Assembly: GCF_900177625.1 (NCBI RefSeq)
Contig: NZ_FXAU01000001.1
Coordinates: 609,764 to 673,763, forward strand
Direction of reading: 5' to 3'
Origin: Sphingobacterium psychroaquaticum
Lineage (GTDB): Bacteria > Bacteroidota > Bacteroidia > Sphingobacteriales > Sphingobacteriaceae
DNA: 64,000 nt
Part shown: piece after piece, positions 9,082 to 18,831 of the stretch
Position numbering within the stretch: the stretch's first letter is position 1
How the letters are laid out: each line of letters opens with the position of its first letter
Notes under the pieces: model-generated
What the model was told of the DNA's origin: nothing
Seen by the model: only the letters and a program-made list of their open reading frames with translations
Database searches by the model: none
Position numbers and translations under genes: made by a program

Positions 9082-9966
9082 ATGAACTCAAGAAGAACAT
9101 TTCTGAAAAACTTAGGCTTAGCTACGGCAGGTCTTACAATGGCACCCTCGTTGGATTTATTTGCTGCGAAAAAATCATGGTTTGAAATTTCGTTAGCACA
9201 ATGGTCGTTGCACAAGACGTTGTTTAAAGGAGATTTAAAAAATATCGATTTCCCAGAGCTTGCTGCCAAGAAATTTGGTATCTACGGTGTTGAATACGTG
9301 AACCAATTCTTTAAGGATAAAGCTAAAGACATGACGTACCTCAAGGATTTAAACCACCGCGCTAAAGATAATGGCGTAAAGAACGTTTTAATCATGGTTG
9401 ATGGTGAAGGTAACTTAGGTGATGCTGATGAGGCAAAACGTAAAGAGGCTGTTGAAAACCATTATAAATGGATTGACGCGGCAGCTTTCTTAGGTTGCGG
9501 TGCTATTCGCGTAAATGCTGCGGGTAAAGGTACCCCAGAAGAAGTGAAGAATCAGGTCGTACATAGTCTAAGCACATTAGCTGATTATGGCAAGAAAGCG
9601 AAAATCAATGTTATCGTTGAAAATCACGGTGGTATTTCCTCACACGGAGATTGGTTATCTGATGTGTTGAAAACGGTTGGAAAGAAGAATTGTGGTAGTT
9701 TACCTGACTTTGGTAACTTCTATGAATACGATCGTTATCAAGGTGTGATTGATTTAATGCCTTATGCGAAAGGGGTAAGTGCGAAGACACATGATTTTGA
9801 TGCTAGCGGCAACGAAACAAAAGTAGACTATGCACGCATGATGAAAATTGTTAAAGACGCTGGATTTAGAGGATATGTAGGGATTGAGTATGAAGGAAGT
9901 AATTTGTCTGAGGTAGATGGTATTATTGCTTCTAAGAAATTGTTGGAAAAATTTAAGTCGTTATAG
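9082..9966 (+). CDS. Tat-exported sugar phosphate isomerase/epimerase-like TIM-barrel protein
   Basis: A 294-residue protein whose N-terminus [10 protein letters not shown] is a twin-arginine signal, so it is exported folded. The mature part resembles the xylose isomerase-like TIM barrel (AP endonuclease 2 family): VENHGG near residue 180, LPDFGNF near 212 and GYVGIEYEG near the C-terminus carry likely metal-binding Glu, His and Asp residues. Members isomerise or epimerise sugars or inosose-type compounds. The substrate here is unknown. It may be co-transcribed with the two genes upstream. Confidence 0.82.
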   Translation: MNSRRTFLKNLGLATAGLTMAPSLDLFAAKKSWFEISLAQWSLHKTLFKGDLKNIDFPELAAKKFGIYGVEYVNQFFKDKAKDMTYLKDLNHRAKDNGVKNVLIMVDGEGNLGDADEAKRKEAVENHYKWIDAAAFLGCGAIRVNAAGKGTPEEVKNQVVHSLSTLADYGKKAKINVIVENHGGISSHGDWLSDVLKTVGKKNCGSLPDFGNFYEYDRYQGVIDLMPYAKGVSAKTHDFDASGNETKVDYARMMKIVKDAGFRGYVGIEYEGSNLSEVDGIIASKKLLEKFKSL

Positions 9967-10007
9967 ATTTTAGAATTAAAATCTGTAAAACAGTGAGATA
10001 GTTTGTT

Positions 10008-10895
10008 ATGGTAAAGTTTTTCTTTAGATTCCTTCTGCTTATTTCGATACTGACAATAGGAGGACGTTTGCAAGCGCAGGTGAACTTTTATAACATGAAT
10101 AAGTGGCAAGATAGCTTGCTTATGTTAGGCAAGGATATGTACCGCTTAAAAGGAGAGGCAGAGCGACTAGAGAAGAACTTTACTTTTGTGAAATCATTGG
10201 TGTCGGCACTCAAGGAGAAACATTCCTATATGTATAACTTTGAGAAGCTAAATATGATTTCTGTGGTTAAAGCACCAGATGATCGCTTTCGGATTTTTTC
10301 TTGGAACATACCCTTAAATGACGGTTCTTACCTGTATTATGGGGCTATTCAAACGAAAACTAAGGATGGGAAACTGGATTTGGTCCCCTTGTTAGATAAG
10401 ACCTTTTGGGTAGAGAATCCAGATTCAGATATTTTAAAACCTGACCATTGGTATGGTGCGCAGTACTACGATATCGTTTCCATGGGGGATGCCTATGTTC
10501 TGTTGGGTTGGAAAGGACATGAACCAACGTATACCCAGAAAGTAATTGAAATTTTACATTTCGAAAATGGCGTGTATTCATTGGGTAAAAAAGTGTTTTC
10601 TGACAACCCAATATGGAGTCGACGTATCTTCAAATACACCAGTCAAGCATCCATGTATTTGAAATATCATAAGGATAAAAATAGTTTTATTTTTGACCAT
10701 ATCGTGCCTGCAGCCCCTAATTTAGTTGGGAAATTTGCGTATTATGGCCCAGATTTAACGTATGATGCCTATGTTATAGAGCAAGGTAAACTGGTGTTGA
10801 AAAGCAATATTCCTTTCCAGAACCCACCCCGAGAAGAAGATCACTTAAACATCGTTCCCGGTAAAGCGATTCCCAAAAAAAGTAGTGGATTTTAG
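10008..10895 (+). CDS. Secreted protein of unknown function
   Basis: A 295-residue protein with a clear N-terminal signal peptide (hydrophobic LLLISILTIGG, cleavage near LQAQ). The mature part is soluble and rich in aromatic residues, with no recognised motif. It is probably periplasmic or surface-exposed. A weak inverted repeat (AGATTTTA/TAAAATCT at 9965-9984) lies just upstream. I do not recognise the family with certainty. Confidence 0.7.
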   Translation: MVKFFFRFLLLISILTIGGRLQAQVNFYNMNKWQDSLLMLGKDMYRLKGEAERLEKNFTFVKSLVSALKEKHSYMYNFEKLNMISVVKAPDDRFRIFSWNIPLNDGSYLYYGAIQTKTKDGKLDLVPLLDKTFWVENPDSDILKPDHWYGAQYYDIVSMGDAYVLLGWKGHEPTYTQKVIEILHFENGVYSLGKKVFSDNPIWSRRIFKYTSQASMYLKYHKDKNSFIFDHIVPAAPNLVGKFAYYGPDLTYDAYVIEQGKLVLKSNIPFQNPPREEDHLNIVPGKAIPKKSSGF

Positions 10896-11017
10896 AAGTT
10901 CGTCCAAATAAGATTCTAAAAATGTGCCGTTTTTTGTTTTCTTTGTAAGGAGATAATAACAATTGTAAATCTAAAATCCGAGCGATTGCAGATTTTTATA
11001 GCATTAACTTAAAATTT

Positions 11018-12598
11018 ATGACAGAAGTAAAAGATGACGTGTTGGTTAACCACCTGGCGAAGCAGGGAGTTGACGACAAAATGGTATTAGGGCACCCAGC
11101 GAGTCTGTTCGTGCTGTTCTTTACCGAAATGTGGGAACGCTTTAGTTACTACGGTATGCGGGCTTTGTTGACCGTGTTCCTCGTTTCTGAAATAACAAAA
11201 GGCGGATGGGGTTGGAGTAATGAAGAAGCCATGTCTCTTTATGGTTGGTATACCATGTTGGTATATGCCACACCACTGCTCGGTGGTATAATTGCAGATA
11301 AACTTACAGGATATAAAAAAGCGATTTTATTGGGCGCTTTAGTAATGACATTAGGGCATGCCTCTATGGCGCTGGAGGGATTCGATAAGAATTTCTTCTA
11401 TTTAGGTTTGCTGTTCATGATCCTAGGAAATGGTTTGTTCAAACCAAACATCTCCTCAATGGTTGGACAATTGTATCCAAATACAAGCGCTAAAAAAGAT
11501 GCTGGCTATACCATATTTTACATGGGAATCAACGCTGGAGCCTTCTTAGGTTCTTTGTTGTGTGGTTACCTGGGTGAAAAAATTGGCTGGCATTATGGTT
11601 TCGGCTTAGCGGGTGTATTTATGTTCTTTGGTATGTTGCAGTTTTTCTTTGCGCAGAAGATCTTCGGTATTATCGGTGATCAACCAAAGGGTAAAGGAAT
11701 TATCGGGGAAACGAAAAAAGAGGAAGAAGAAGAACACACGCCAGCGAATGTGGTACGCGATCGATTAATCGTGGTTGCCGTATTGATGGTAGCTAGTATT
11801 TTCTTCTTTTTTGCGTTTGAACAAGCAGGGGGATCGATGTCTATCTTTGCTAAAGATTTCACGCAACGTGTACTTGTAGGGAGTGCGGCAACTACCTTTA
11901 AATGGATTGACGCTGCGTTAACCATTCTTCCTATTTTAATTGTTACCTACGTGCTGTACAGCTTAGCGAAAAAGATTGCCGGAAAATATCCATTAACTAT
12001 TTTCTTTACCGCACTGTCGTTCTTGGCCATTACGTTTTTAGGTTTATGGAAAGTGCAACGTGAGTTTACCTCATTGGAAACAGAGGTTACTGTCTCATGG
12101 TTTCAGATCTTAAACGCTTTCTTCATCGTCACGCTAGCTTCTTCTTTTAGTAAGTTTTGGGAACGTGTTTGGAATCCAACAGGACCCGTTAAGTTTGCTT
12201 TAGGTTTGTTATTGGTTGGGATTGGCTTTGTTGCGTTGGCCTATGGTAGTATGAGTATTCCTCAGGGTGCTAAGACCGCGTCCGTGAGTATGATCTGGTT
12301 AGTATTGGCTTATTTCTTCCATACAACAGGTGAATTGTGTTTATCTCCAGTAGGTCTTTCCTATGTAAGTAAGCTGTCTCCAAAGAAATTTTTAGGTTTA
12401 ATCTTTGGTTTCTGGTTCTTGGCATCCGCGATTGCAAATAAACTAGCGGGTGTTACAGGTGGACTTATTGATAAAATAGCAGAGAACTTCTCTATGAGTA
12501 CCTTCTTCTTGATTATTGCAGCACTTCCAGTAGGAGCAGCATTGCTTTTGTTGATATTCAGTCCGTTGCTTAAAAAGATGATGCACGGTATTAATTAA
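11018..12598 (+). CDS. POT-family proton-coupled oligopeptide transporter, copy 1
   Basis: A 526-residue integral membrane protein of the POT/PTR2 family. The signature ExxERFxYYG is intact (EMWERFSYYG, about residues 31-40). FKPNISSMVGQLY near 138 matches the second PTR2 motif region. The C-terminus ends in LLKKMMHGIN, shared with the next two paralogues. POT proteins import di- and tripeptides with protons across the inner membrane. A charged insert (EEEEEH) lies in the central cytoplasmic loop. It is the first of three tandem POT genes. Confidence 0.95.
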   Translation: MTEVKDDVLVNHLAKQGVDDKMVLGHPASLFVLFFTEMWERFSYYGMRALLTVFLVSEITKGGWGWSNEEAMSLYGWYTMLVYATPLLGGIIADKLTGYKKAILLGALVMTLGHASMALEGFDKNFFYLGLLFMILGNGLFKPNISSMVGQLYPNTSAKKDAGYTIFYMGINAGAFLGSLLCGYLGEKIGWHYGFGLAGVFMFFGMLQFFFAQKIFGIIGDQPKGKGIIGETKKEEEEEHTPANVVRDRLIVVAVLMVASIFFFFAFEQAGGSMSIFAKDFTQRVLVGSAATTFKWIDAALTILPILIVTYVLYSLAKKIAGKYPLTIFFTALSFLAITFLGLWKVQREFTSLETEVTVSWFQILNAFFIVTLASSFSKFWERVWNPTGPVKFALGLLLVGIGFVALAYGSMSIPQGAKTASVSMIWLVLAYFFHTTGELCLSPVGLSYVSKLSPKKFLGLIFGFWFLASAIANKLAGVTGGLIDKIAENFSMSTFFLIIAALPVGAALLLLIFSPLLKKMMHGIN

Positions 12599-12628
12599 TC
12601 GGAGCTTTTTTTAAACATGTAAATAATC

Positions 12629-12722
12629 TCGTCATTGCGAGCGGAGTCTAGCCATCCTTTGTAATATGTTTTTGTTATAAAGTTGTTCTGTAACTTCTCT
12701 TCGTGATGACGAGTTTTTCTTT
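12629..12722. repeat. Imperfect inverted repeat of the CGTCATTGCGAG type between POT genes 1 and 2
   Basis: CTCGTCATTGCGA at the left pairs imperfectly with TCGTGATGACGAG at the right, about 65 bases apart, and TTTTTC follows. The left arm matches a sequence word common in dispersed intergenic repeats of many bacteria. The hairpin with its T-run could also end transcription of POT copy 1. Confidence 0.6.
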
Positions 12723-12761
12723 TAATTTTTCTGTAAATTTGGCCATCTTAATTTAATATTT

Positions 12762-14519
12762 ATGTCAGAAAATTCTTCGGTTTCACTTCAAGAGGAAGGT
12801 AAAGTCTTAGGTCATCCGTCCGGACTGTTTGTCCTTTTCTTCACCGAAATGTGGGAACGCTTCTCTTTCTATGGAATGCGTGTTCTTTTGATTCAGTTTC
12901 TTACAGCTTCTGTATTGGGGGCTAATCCGGGTTGGGGTTGGACAGCGGAGCAGGCAGGTGCACTTTACGGTACGTATGCGATGCTACTTTACATTACGCC
13001 GATTTTCGGCGGTGTTATTGCGGATAAGTATATTGGCTCTCGTGCAGCCGTAATCATTGGAGCCGCAATCATGACGTTAGGACATGCGTCAATGGCTTTT
13101 GATTCGCCGATAATGTTCTTTATTGGTTTAGGCTGTTTGGTGCTTGGTACCGGCTTCTTTAAGCCAAACATGCCCGCAATCTTAGGTGAGATGTATAAGC
13201 AACTGCCCGAGAAGAAAGATGGTGCATACACGATTTTTTATATGGGGGTAAATGCCGGAGCTTTCTTTGGTATGATGCTTTGTGGATACCTGGCAGAAAC
13301 TGTGGGCTGGCACTGGGGATTCGGCCTGGCCGGAATCTTTATGTTGCTCGGTACATTCCAGTTTTGGTTAGCAGGACCTTTGTTAGGTAAATTAGGAATT
13401 CTGGATAAAGCTGAAAGAGCGACTAAAGATGTGAAAGCAGATCTTGAAGCAGGTGAAACGAAGCACAATAAATTTACAACAATAGACATCATTTTGATGA
13501 CGATCGTTGGGGTGGTAGGTTTTGTATACGCTTTCAATGACCCACTTTCTAAAAACAATGTACTCGATGTTTTTGCCTTTTTAGATACGTCATTTTTACG
13601 CGGGCAGAATATTATGATCATTGGTGCCTTGGTGTTGTTCTTGGTTCTTGTCGTGTCGCGTATACAGCGTTATGCGAAAGTTGTAAGAGATCGGATGTAT
13701 GGCGTAATTCTATTGGCCTTCTTCTTGGTTTTCTTCTTCATGAGCTTTGAGCAAGGAGCTACCTCATTGGTCCTTGTGGCGCGTGATTATGTAAACCGTG
13801 AGTTGACGGGAAATAGCTTATTGGTGTTCAATATCGTAAATACATTATTGACGATCGTTCCGTTGATTATTATCTCTTGGGTGTTGATCAAGTTAGCCTT
13901 GGTTACATGGACGAAGATCGCTTGGTCAAATATTATTCTTTTTGTTTGTTTCCTACTAATATGGGCAGCAGGTATATGGATGCTGTACAATGAGTTTACG
14001 GCGGAAATTTCAGAGATTAAAGTTTCTTGGTTCTCCATCTTAAACTCTTTCTTTATTATCGCTTTGGCTTCTTCGGTTTCTAAAATTTGGGATTCCAAAT
14101 TTAATCCACCAGCAGCGATGAAATATGGTTACGGTCTTATTTTAGTAGCGATCGGCTTCTTGATCTTAGGTGTTGGTGCCCTCGGTGCGGGGCCTGGTGT
14201 AAAGATATCGATGGTATTCCTTGTGTTGACGTACCTGTTTCATACCTTGGGTGAATTATTTATTTCACCGGTAGGGCTTTCTTATGTGTCGAAGCTAGTG
14301 CCAGCACGCATGCTCGCCTTTATGTTCGGTATGTGGTATTTAGCTATTGCTATTGCCCAAAAGCTAGCCGCCATTTTAGGGGGACAGGTCGAAACGATTC
14401 AAGAGAACTACTCGTTAAGTCATTTCTTCTTCTTGTTTACCATTATTCCGGCAGCAGCAGGTCTGTTGGTGATGGTGCTGAACCCAGTGATTAAGAAATT
14501 AATGCACGGAATTAAATAA
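12762..14519 (+). CDS. POT-family proton-coupled oligopeptide transporter, copy 2
   Basis: A 585-residue POT transporter, longer than its neighbours. The motif EMWERFSFYG (about residues 30-39) carries Phe for the first Tyr. The middle region (about 225-290) holds an extra pair of hydrophobic segments, so two more transmembrane helices than the 12-helix core are likely, as in many bacterial POTs with 14 helices. It ends in IKKLMHGIK. Terminators on both sides suggest independent expression from the other two copies. Confidence 0.95.
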   Translation: MSENSSVSLQEEGKVLGHPSGLFVLFFTEMWERFSFYGMRVLLIQFLTASVLGANPGWGWTAEQAGALYGTYAMLLYITPIFGGVIADKYIGSRAAVIIGAAIMTLGHASMAFDSPIMFFIGLGCLVLGTGFFKPNMPAILGEMYKQLPEKKDGAYTIFYMGVNAGAFFGMMLCGYLAETVGWHWGFGLAGIFMLLGTFQFWLAGPLLGKLGILDKAERATKDVKADLEAGETKHNKFTTIDIILMTIVGVVGFVYAFNDPLSKNNVLDVFAFLDTSFLRGQNIMIIGALVLFLVLVVSRIQRYAKVVRDRMYGVILLAFFLVFFFMSFEQGATSLVLVARDYVNRELTGNSLLVFNIVNTLLTIVPLIIISWVLIKLALVTWTKIAWSNIILFVCFLLIWAAGIWMLYNEFTAEISEIKVSWFSILNSFFIIALASSVSKIWDSKFNPPAAMKYGYGLILVAIGFLILGVGALGAGPGVKISMVFLVLTYLFHTLGELFISPVGLSYVSKLVPARMLAFMFGMWYLAIAIAQKLAAILGGQVETIQENYSLSHFFFLFTIIPAAAGLLVMVLNPVIKKLMHGIK

Positions 14520-14529
14520 CATTCATTGA

Positions 14530-14556
14530 AATGCTTCCCTTGGGGAGCATTTTTTA
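14530..14556 (+). terminator. Intrinsic terminator after POT copy 2
   Basis: AATGCTTCCC pairs with GGGGAGCATT (one G-T wobble) around a short loop and is followed by TTTTT. It lies between two co-directional POT genes. Confidence 0.8.
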
Positions 14557-14568
14557 GTATATATTGAT

Positions 14569-16053
14569 ATGTCAAAACAGCTTACATTAGAGGAAATCCA
14601 GAACTTTGAAGGTAAATATCCAAAGCAATTGTGGTATTTGTTTTTGGTGGAAATGTGGGAACGCTTTTGTTTCTATGGGATGCGGGGGGTACTAACCATC
14701 TTTATGGTAGATCAACTTTTTCTTTCAGAAAAGGATTCCAACTTAAAGTATGGTGCTATCCAAGCCTTTGTATATGCCTTTACTTTTGTTGGTGGTATCT
14801 TTGCCGATAAGATATTAGGCTTTAAACGTTCGTTAACTTTTGGTGCGATCCTGATGATTGCGGGTAACGGTTTGATCGCTATAGATCCACATCAATTCTT
14901 TTACTTTGGTATTGCCTTAACTATTATTGGGACAGGGTTCTTTAAACCGAATATCTCTTCCATGGTGGGAGAGTTGTACAAAGATGGAGATGCAAGACGG
15001 GATGCTGGTTTTGGAATGTTCTATTCTGGAATTAACATAGGAGCCCTATTAGGTGGTGCACTTTGTGTCTGGCTTGGTAAAAGTCACTCTTGGAACCTCG
15101 CCTTTTTAGCTGCGGCCATTGTAATGGTTATTGGTATCATTGTTTTCTTGGCAACAAAGAGACACTTGGGCCCAATTGGTAATAGCCCGATAGAACACTT
15201 GCCAAAAACAAAGAAAGTGACACGCGAAGTACTTGTATACGTTGGGGCGCTACTTTGTATTCCTTTGATTTTTATTATGATTCATAACACATCCTATACG
15301 GATATGTTTATGTATGTAATTGGACCATTAGCTTTATTGTATTTCTTCTTTATGCTATTTAAAGAAAAAGATAAAGCGGTGCGTCAGCAGCTTATTGCGG
15401 CATTGACACTCATTTTGTTCTCTATTTTGTTTTTTGCAATTTTTGAACAAGCAGGTGGTTCTTTGGCCTTATTTGCGAATAATAATTTACACCATAACCT
15501 CTTGGGGGTTAACATCGATCCGAACGTTGTAAATAACGGGGCAAACTCTTTATTTGTTATTATCTTTAGTCCGCTGCTCGGTCTGGTTTGGTTAGCGATG
15601 GCTAAGAAAAAGATTGAACCAAATACCGTCGTTAAGTTTGGATTGGGGTTCTTGTTGTTGGCGGGGGCTTATTACATTTTCTTCTGTACGCGTTTCTTTG
15701 CTGATGCGGACGGGAAGACCTTATTGGGTATATTTACACTGGCTTACCTTGCTGTAACATTGGGAGAGTTGTGTTTGTCTCCGATTGGTTTGTCGATGAT
15801 TACTAAATTATCACCGAAGCATCTAGGCGGTATGATGATGGGACTTTGGTTCTTAGCGAGTGCCTACGGACAATACGTAGCTGGTTTGCTCGGTGCTAAT
15901 ATGTCTTCGCCGGATGATAATGCTTCTTTGATGGATAAATTGTTGGGCTATACCGCGGGGTATCACCAATTGGCTATTTATTCTGTGATAGCTGGGGTTA
16001 CCATAATCTTGTTATCGCCATTTATCAAGAAATTGATGCACGGCGTAAACTAG
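14569..16053 (+). CDS. POT-family proton-coupled oligopeptide transporter, copy 3
   Basis: A 494-residue POT transporter, the shortest and most divergent of the three. The signature reads EMWERFCFYG (about residues 24-33). FFKPNISSMVGELY and the C-terminal IKKLMHGVN align with the other copies. The central loop is compact. The start lies only 12 bases after the terminator of copy 2, so its promoter must overlap the end of that gene or its terminator. Specificity (di/tripeptides or related compounds) cannot be deduced. Confidence 0.95.
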   Translation: MSKQLTLEEIQNFEGKYPKQLWYLFLVEMWERFCFYGMRGVLTIFMVDQLFLSEKDSNLKYGAIQAFVYAFTFVGGIFADKILGFKRSLTFGAILMIAGNGLIAIDPHQFFYFGIALTIIGTGFFKPNISSMVGELYKDGDARRDAGFGMFYSGINIGALLGGALCVWLGKSHSWNLAFLAAAIVMVIGIIVFLATKRHLGPIGNSPIEHLPKTKKVTREVLVYVGALLCIPLIFIMIHNTSYTDMFMYVIGPLALLYFFFMLFKEKDKAVRQQLIAALTLILFSILFFAIFEQAGGSLALFANNNLHHNLLGVNIDPNVVNNGANSLFVIIFSPLLGLVWLAMAKKKIEPNTVVKFGLGFLLLAGAYYIFFCTRFFADADGKTLLGIFTLAYLAVTLGELCLSPIGLSMITKLSPKHLGGMMMGLWFLASAYGQYVAGLLGANMSSPDDNASLMDKLLGYTAGYHQLAIYSVIAGVTIILLSPFIKKLMHGVN

Positions 16054-16075
16054 ATAAACATATAGTTTTTTGTAT

Positions 16076-16107
16076 CTTTCCTCGGTATACGAGGAAAGTT
16101 TTTTTTA
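16076..16107 (+). terminator. Intrinsic terminator after POT copy 3
   Basis: Perfect 9-base arms CTTTCCTCG and CGAGGAAAG around GTATA are followed by eight T residues. Confidence 0.9.
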
Positions 16108-16135
16108 TTTTAAGAGATAATTAATAATAGCGTCC

Positions 16136-16861
16136 GTGGTAGACAGTATAGTTATTATTCCAACCTATAACGAAAAGGAGAATATTGAGAAAATTATTCG
16201 GAAGGTTTTTTCGTTAGCGGTAGATTTTCATATTCTTATCGTTGATGATGGTTCTCCTGATGGAACAGCAGATATTGTCAAACGATTACAAACAGAATTT
16301 GTCGATCGCTTGTTTATAGAGGAAAGAAAGGGTAAGTTAGGGTTAGGTACAGCTTATCTACATGGCTTCCGTTGGGCATTAGATCGTCATTATGCGTATA
16401 TCTTTGAGATGGACGCCGACTTTAGTCACAACCCGAAGGACTTGGTTCGTTTGCGCGAGGCCTGTGTTGAGGGGGCAGATATGGCCATTGGATCCCGTTA
16501 TATCCAAGGGGTAAATGTGGTGAACTGGCCGATGAGCAGGGTATTGATGTCGTACTTTGCCTCGGTATATGTACGTTTCATTACTGGAATTGACATTCAA
16601 GATGCGACAGCCGGCTTCGTCTGCTTCTCGCGGAAGGTATTAGAGAAAATTCCGTTGGATGAAATTAAGTTTGTGGGCTATGCCTTTCAAATTGAGATGA
16701 AGTTTAAAGCCATAAAATATGGATTTAAAGTGGTTGAAGTACCTATTATCTTTACCGATCGAACAGAAGGGGAGTCAAAGATGAGTACACGGATCTTTCG
16801 AGAAGCCTTCTTTGGAGTCATCCAACTGAAGGTGGAAAGTTGGTTTAAACGTTGGAAGTAA
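16136..16861 (+). CDS. GT2 polyprenol-phosphate mannosyltransferase (DPM1-like)
   Basis: A 241-residue glycosyltransferase family 2 enzyme without membrane segments. It has IPTYNEKENI at the N-terminus, VDDGSPDGT near residue 38 and the metal-binding MDADFSHNP near 98. This set is typical of dolichol/polyprenol monophosphomannose synthases, which transfer a sugar from GDP-mannose (or a related donor) to a lipid phosphate for use by membrane glycosyltransferases. Start is GTG at 16136. No ATG gives an intact first beta strand. It is followed by ruvB 64 bases on. Confidence 0.88.
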   Translation: MVDSIVIIPTYNEKENIEKIIRKVFSLAVDFHILIVDDGSPDGTADIVKRLQTEFVDRLFIEERKGKLGLGTAYLHGFRWALDRHYAYIFEMDADFSHNPKDLVRLREACVEGADMAIGSRYIQGVNVVNWPMSRVLMSYFASVYVRFITGIDIQDATAGFVCFSRKVLEKIPLDEIKFVGYAFQIEMKFKAIKYGFKVVEVPIIFTDRTEGESKMSTRIFREAFFGVIQLKVESWFKRWK

Positions 16862-16925
16862 ATTTAAAACAGGTGTGTGTCGTTGAGTCGACATAAAAGA
16901 CCATAAGATTAATAAAGGAGTAAAC

Positions 16926-17948
16926 ATGAACGAATATCTTGATCCCAATCCAGAGCGATTAAATGCTGCTGACAAAGACATCGAAAGAGCTTTGCGTCCG
17001 CAGGCATTTGAGGATTTTACTGGTCAGGATAAGATCTTAGAAAACCTGTCTATTTTTGTTAAAGCAGCGAAATTAAGAGGAGAGGCGCTCGATCACGTGC
17101 TACTACATGGGCCTCCGGGTTTGGGGAAAACGACGCTTTCGCTGATCATCGCCAACGAGATGGGAGTGAATATAAAAATCACTTCGGGTCCGGTATTGGA
17201 TAAACCGGGAGATTTGGCAGGATTGTTGACTAACTTGGAAGAGGGAGATGTGTTGTTTATCGATGAGATCCATCGGTTAAGTCCTTTGGTAGAAGAATAC
17301 TTGTATTCAGCTATGGAAGACTTTAAGATTGATATCATGTTAGAGACAGGACCGAACGCACGGTCGGTACAGATTACATTAAATCCCTTTACGCTAATTG
17401 GTGCAACGACGCGCTCGGGTTTGCTAACGGCGCCTTTACGGGCGCGTTTTGGTATAAATTCTCGTTTGCAGTACTACGATGCAAAACTCTTGACAACGAT
17501 TGTTTTGCGTTCAGCACAAATATTAAATACTCCGATTAGCGAGGAGGGAGCGTATGAGATTGCACGCAGAAGTCGAGGCACACCGCGTATAGCGAATGCT
17601 TTATTGCGGCGGACACGAGACTTTGCGCAGATAAAAGGTAATGGTTCTATTGATCGGGCCATTGCGCAGTATGCCTTGAATGCGCTAAATGTAGATGAAA
17701 ATGGTTTGGACGAGATGGATAATCGAATCTTGACCACTATTATAGATAAGTTTAAGGGGGGGCCCGTTGGTTTAAAAACGATTGCTACGGCAGTTGGAGA
17801 GGATGAAGGGACAATAGAGGAGGTCTACGAACCTTTCTTAATACAAGAAGGATATTTGATGCGTACCTCGCGGGGGCGTGAATGTACTGATATCGCTTAT
17901 AAACATCTAGGTAAGATAAATTACACTAAGGGAAATACACTTTTTTAA
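16926..17948 (+). CDS. ruvB: Holliday junction branch migration ATPase RuvB
   Basis: A 340-residue AAA+ helicase of full length. Walker A is GPPGLGKTT (residues 62-70). Walker B is VLFIDEIH. Sensor 1 is GATTRSG, and the arginine-finger region RARFGI and the C-terminal winged-helix segment ([10 protein letters not shown]) are present. RuvB drives branch migration of recombination intermediates with RuvA. ruvA is not adjacent, as is usual in Bacteroidota. The ATG at 16926 follows TAAAC rather than a Shine-Dalgarno site. Confidence 0.98.
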   Translation: MNEYLDPNPERLNAADKDIERALRPQAFEDFTGQDKILENLSIFVKAAKLRGEALDHVLLHGPPGLGKTTLSLIIANEMGVNIKITSGPVLDKPGDLAGLLTNLEEGDVLFIDEIHRLSPLVEEYLYSAMEDFKIDIMLETGPNARSVQITLNPFTLIGATTRSGLLTAPLRARFGINSRLQYYDAKLLTTIVLRSAQILNTPISEEGAYEIARRSRGTPRIANALLRRTRDFAQIKGNGSIDRAIAQYALNALNVDENGLDEMDNRILTTIIDKFKGGPVGLKTIATAVGEDEGTIEEVYEPFLIQEGYLMRTSRGRECTDIAYKHLGKINYTKGNTLF

Positions 17949-17958
17949 CAGAAAACGA

Positions 17959-18831
17959 ATGACGCTACGTACACTGATTTGTTGCTCGATAGTTAGTTTG
18001 GCACTGCCATTTGTAGCAAGTGCACAGTTAAAATGCCCACCGATTGCTGGTGGCGATCAAGATGGTAAGTATAATGTAACGGTTGGCGGTGGTCCGACCC
18101 TGTTGTATGGAGACATCAAACCGGACGGGTTTACCAGTAATATGGGGTACGGGGTTTTCCTAAAAGGTGACTACCGCTTGTATAAAGGTCTTTTTGTGGG
18201 ATTGGAAGGACAGTTTGGGAAATTGAAGGCTACAGGTAATACAGATACCACATCAGTTGATTGGGATCCTCGAGAAGCGAGTAACAGTTATTATGCGGGT
18301 TTCTTGAATGTGACTGTTTTTCCTTATCGGTTCTTTATCTCGGAGCGTGATTTGATGCGTAAAGGTTTTGTCGCGCGTAATATTTTAAATGGCTTGTATA
18401 TTGGTGCTGGCGCTGGTGCCGTTTTTAATAATTACAAATTTAATGATGTCACGCGGGTAGGGTACGAAGATTTGATTGGAGGGGATGCTAATGGACCAAA
18501 AGATGTTGGACAGATTCCGGTGCTTGACGGTGCAGGTGCTCCTATTCTGGATGGAGATGGAAATCCGGTGATGGCAGATGTTATTATGTATAAGAAAAAG
18601 ACGAAGAGCGTTATTCTTCCTGTTGTAAATATCGGTCTATCGGTGCCTATAAATAAAGATCGATCTATGAATGGTCGTTACTTTAGTGCGGTACTGAACA
18701 GCCAGTTTAACTTCTCCGGAGATGAAGATCTGGATGGCTTTGATCCGCTTGGTCCAGATGGGATGCGTCGCTCTGGTGCAAAGAATGACATGTACAACTT
18801 TACTTCGATAGGTTTAAAGTATACGTTTTAA
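17959..18831 (+). CDS. Outer membrane beta-barrel-like protein
   Basis: A 290-residue protein with a signal peptide ending FVASAQ. The mature part shows alternating hydrophobic strands (VTVGGGPTLLYGD, GVFLKGDYRLYKGLFVGLEG) and ends in an aromatic strand with terminal Phe (IGLKYTF), as expected for an outer membrane barrel. A low-complexity GDG/DGAGAPILDGDG stretch near residues 190-205 is probably an external loop, perhaps metal-binding. It starts 10 bases after ruvB and so may be read from the same mRNA. Its 3' end overlaps the convergent gene by 18 bases. Confidence 0.75.
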   Translation: MTLRTLICCSIVSLALPFVASAQLKCPPIAGGDQDGKYNVTVGGGPTLLYGDIKPDGFTSNMGYGVFLKGDYRLYKGLFVGLEGQFGKLKATGNTDTTSVDWDPREASNSYYAGFLNVTVFPYRFFISERDLMRKGFVARNILNGLYIGAGAGAVFNNYKFNDVTRVGYEDLIGGDANGPKDVGQIPVLDGAGAPILDGDGNPVMADVIMYKKKTKSVILPVVNIGLSVPINKDRSMNGRYFSAVLNSQFNFSGDEDLDGFDPLGPDGMRRSGAKNDMYNFTSIGLKYTF

